Origin: Syngnathus acus
Taxonomy: Eukaryota > Chordata > Actinopteri > Syngnathiformes > Syngnathidae
Direction: 5' to 3'
Length of the DNA stretch: 64,000 bases
NCBI RefSeq assembly: GCF_901709675.1
Contig: NC_051098.1
Span: forward strand, 15,185,464 to 15,249,463
Shown here: in pieces, positions 61,701-64,000 of the stretch
Numbering within the stretch: position 1 is the first letter of the stretch
Layout: every line of letters begins with the position of its first letter
The notes under the pieces: model-generated
Databases searched by the model: none
The model's input: the letters and a program-made list of their open reading frames with translations, nothing else
Told to the model about the DNA's origin: nothing
Made by a program: the position numbers and the translations under genes

Positions 61701-63049
61701 ATAGGCAGATGGGCTTCGGTTTTCGTAGGCAGCCAGTTGGCCGTAATGAGATCCCAGGAGGAGATCGGAGTAGCGGCTTAAGGAGCAGAGGAGAGCTTCT
61801 ACCCTGACCTCCGCCGATAGGAACCCCCCCCCTCTCACCAACTTGATCTCTTTCTATCATCTCGCTCCACCATCGCCCTTCCCACCCTCCTTCCTCATTT
61901 CTCCGGTCATCTATTATTAATATCCATTAACAAGATCACAGGCATTGTAATCCTCCTCCGACAGCATCCCTGCGATGTGGACATTCGGCTGCAAGGAGAC
62001 GCAAATTGCTAGTTCGTCCTTGGAGGGGGATAGCAAGGTTGCAAATAAAAGGCTTCAACGTACGAGCCGGACTCAGTCAATCGTAAGATTTAATTTTAGC
62101 GGGTTGTGAATATGAGGCGATAAGTACGGCGCGGTTGACAAATGCTACGTTCCGATTTAGGATCATTTGTGCTAAGAAGAAATAATCAGGAATTGTATCC
62201 TATTTGAGGTCCGGTTGGCTTGACAACTCAATTTAAGATATCGTTGCTTGTTTTCAACCACGGACAGAAAACACAATCGGTAAACTTGCTTTAAAATCCA
62301 ACAAATTCTTCAAGGTCAACCATTAAGCACTTTGCTCCGTCCAAATTGCCGGCGCCAGCTCGTGTCCGCACAATCGTGTGAAGAGTGTTCAGTATGCGGC
62401 GGGAGCCTGCGGATTTGTCAAAGTCACATTTGATCTCCTTCTGGCCTTTCTCATGTCTTTTTGATCTGAGCCAGCACCAAAAGCGGAGGTGGTGTCCTCT
62501 CGTAGTGTGAGCCTCATAATGAGTTTCCACTCCGCACATAACAGGAGAACATAAGGGAGATGAGAAAATACCTGGCTAGCCGTGTGTTTGTGCATATCAA
62601 TAAGCCAGCGTGCCAAAACCCCGTTCGTGTTGGGGAACGTTCTTCGCCAAGGGCCTCGGCTTTGAAGCTTTGTCTATCATAGATTATTGAATCTTTGAAG
62701 CCTGCGGAGAAGCTTCTATTTGCATAATGCATGGGACATCGATGTAAAGGTTTCCCCGTATTGGCTTGTGTATTTATACCGACCGCTTTTCTGGAGGTAA
62801 TACAGAAGGCTCCCTTCTTACATCTTAAAGATGTTTACAAGAAGGTATTGGATGGATGTCCACAATGATTCATTTTTTTAAACGAGCTGTCATCGCTTGG
62901 TCGATGCGTGTAAAAACTGCAGATCGGGTCGGCAAACCTTCAAAATAGTTTCCCGACTCGTGCGAAAAAAATGTTTTCCTTACCGGAAAAAAATTGTCTG
63001 AAGAAAAGAAACTTAAAATCTAGGTGCAGACGTCCTCTAGATATAACTT

Positions 63050-63290
63050 TAATTTGTTCCACAACCACAGTTGTAACTCAAAACACTCAAATCATCTTTC
63101 CCCATTCAAATGAATGAAAATGACTTTAATCCGTTCCAACCCTACCCCTAAAAAAAAATCCATTTATTTATAAGGTCAAATTGCAGTTTATGATATTGTA
63201 CTTTATTTTAAAAACTACAATACTTACACAATAAAATAGATTAAAAAAGGTTTTGCCATTTTTTGCTTCAATTCAACGGACATTGTGCTG
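63050..63290. repeat. Dispersed teleost repeat fragment
   Basis: The phrase TTTCCCCATTCAAATGAATG followed by AAAATGACTTTAATCCGTTCC resembles a dispersed repeat seen widely in fish introns. Ends and class are not determined. Confidence 0.45.
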
Positions 63291-63869
63291 CTCCTTCTGA
63301 CATGTGTGCCTTGCCCAACTGAAGGAGGTATAATACAAACAAGTGGATCATTTAGAATTCATATGAAAAACACCAATCGGGTGTCAAATAAATCATGAAG
63401 CATTTTCAAGTCGCCCGGCCAATAACCGTACACAGGAAACGCTGTTTATACGCAGCTAATGTAAACTGATGACTCACTGCCTTATCCTCATGAACGTAAT
63501 ATTGCGTGTGTGTTTACAGTAAAACATTTATTTTGAAAAATGTTATCAAGCATCAACCTCGCAATGTTCTCTCCTGCCCGCCGCCATTTCCTGAACCCGA
63601 AATACCTCGACTGCTGAGAACATGAAAAGAAATACGACGGGCGCTCGCTCATGATTACAAAGTGATTATTAAATTGTGCAGTGATTTTATTCTTTTTCTC
63701 TCTCCTGCTGCCAGTCAGCACATTATTACTGTGTTGTTTTAGCGCGACTGTGCTCAGAATATTTAATATCTTCGAGTTGCTGCTGCTTAGAGACAGAAGC
63801 TGCCACATGATTAGTACGCATGCACGATTAATTTGAGAAGTGTGGCTAAAACACACTTTTTTGTTTTTA

Positions 63870-64000
63870 AATTGCAGTACTTTTATCTTATTTTTTATAT
63901 TTATTTATTGATTTTCATTTATATTTTCTTTTTTATTATTCTATTATATTATTTTATATATTATATTATTCATATATTATTGTATTATTTTTTTATATTT
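63870..64000. repeat. AT-rich simple sequence at right edge
   Basis: TTTAT, TATTAT and related units almost without G or C up to the end of the window. Confidence 0.85.

Larger units (their letters stand above)
57360..64000. other. iqcj-schip1 intron 4 (to right edge)
   Basis: The donor CCCG|GTAAGA opens an intron that runs off the window; the human IQCJ-SCHIP1 intron at this place is also very long. It contains a hAT-like fragment (58459-58768), a dispersed repeat (63050-63290) and AT-rich simple sequence at the very end (63870-64000). No exon was recognised. Confidence 0.6.

Overview
This window is nuclear DNA from a teleost fish, most likely a percomorph. The genes are split by short GT-AG introns. 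(CA)n, (TA)n and (TTA)n microsatellites are abundant, small inverted-repeat transposons of the kind common in teleosts are scattered through it, and the proteins read as diverged orthologues of a set found on human chromosome 3q25. No bacterial, organellar or viral gene was seen, and no tRNA or rRNA was recognised.

Layout. 1-6.4 kb: no supportable gene, three microsatellite tracts. 6.4-7.6 kb (+): sucnr1, succinate receptor, with an intron directly after the start codon. 14.3-10.2 kb (-): aadac-family esterase in five coding exons; its fourth intron holds a three-copy tandem repeat of about 144 bp. 19.7-29.0 kb (+): igsf10, nine coding exons for about 2,383 residues (LRR block, 12 Ig domains, long Thr/Ser-rich spacer). 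33.7-35.3 kb (+): p2ry12. 38.9-40.1 kb (+): p2ry13. 42.2-46.6 kb (+): mfsd1, with two further exons at 48.24 and 49.12 kb that fit a longer C terminus. 51.0-57.4 kb (+): the first exons of an iqcj-schip1 gene, which runs off the right edge; the remainder is its intron.

The order sucnr1-aadac-igsf10-p2ry12-p2ry13 is the human order (established knowledge), so orthology is supported by both sequence and neighbourhood. In human, GPR87, P2RY14, GPR171 and MED12L lie around P2RY12/13, and MFSD1 with IQCJ-SCHIP1 is megabases away. Here mfsd1 starts 2 kb after p2ry13, so the two segments are joined directly. Three of the genes (sucnr1, p2ry12, p2ry13) are Gi-linked metabolite or nucleotide receptors of one GPCR branch; the others are unrelated in function and are not an operon-like set.

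The observations I rate highest are: (1) p2ry12 and p2ry13, intronless in their human coding regions, carry three introns here at three non-shared positions, all at phase 0; (2) a cluster of E-boxes, one a perfect 10-bp CLEAR palindrome, just upstream of lysosomal mfsd1; (3) an mfsd1 stop codon embedded in a consensus splice donor that can be bypassed into two phase-compatible downstream exons. I did not find a wholly new multi-gene system.
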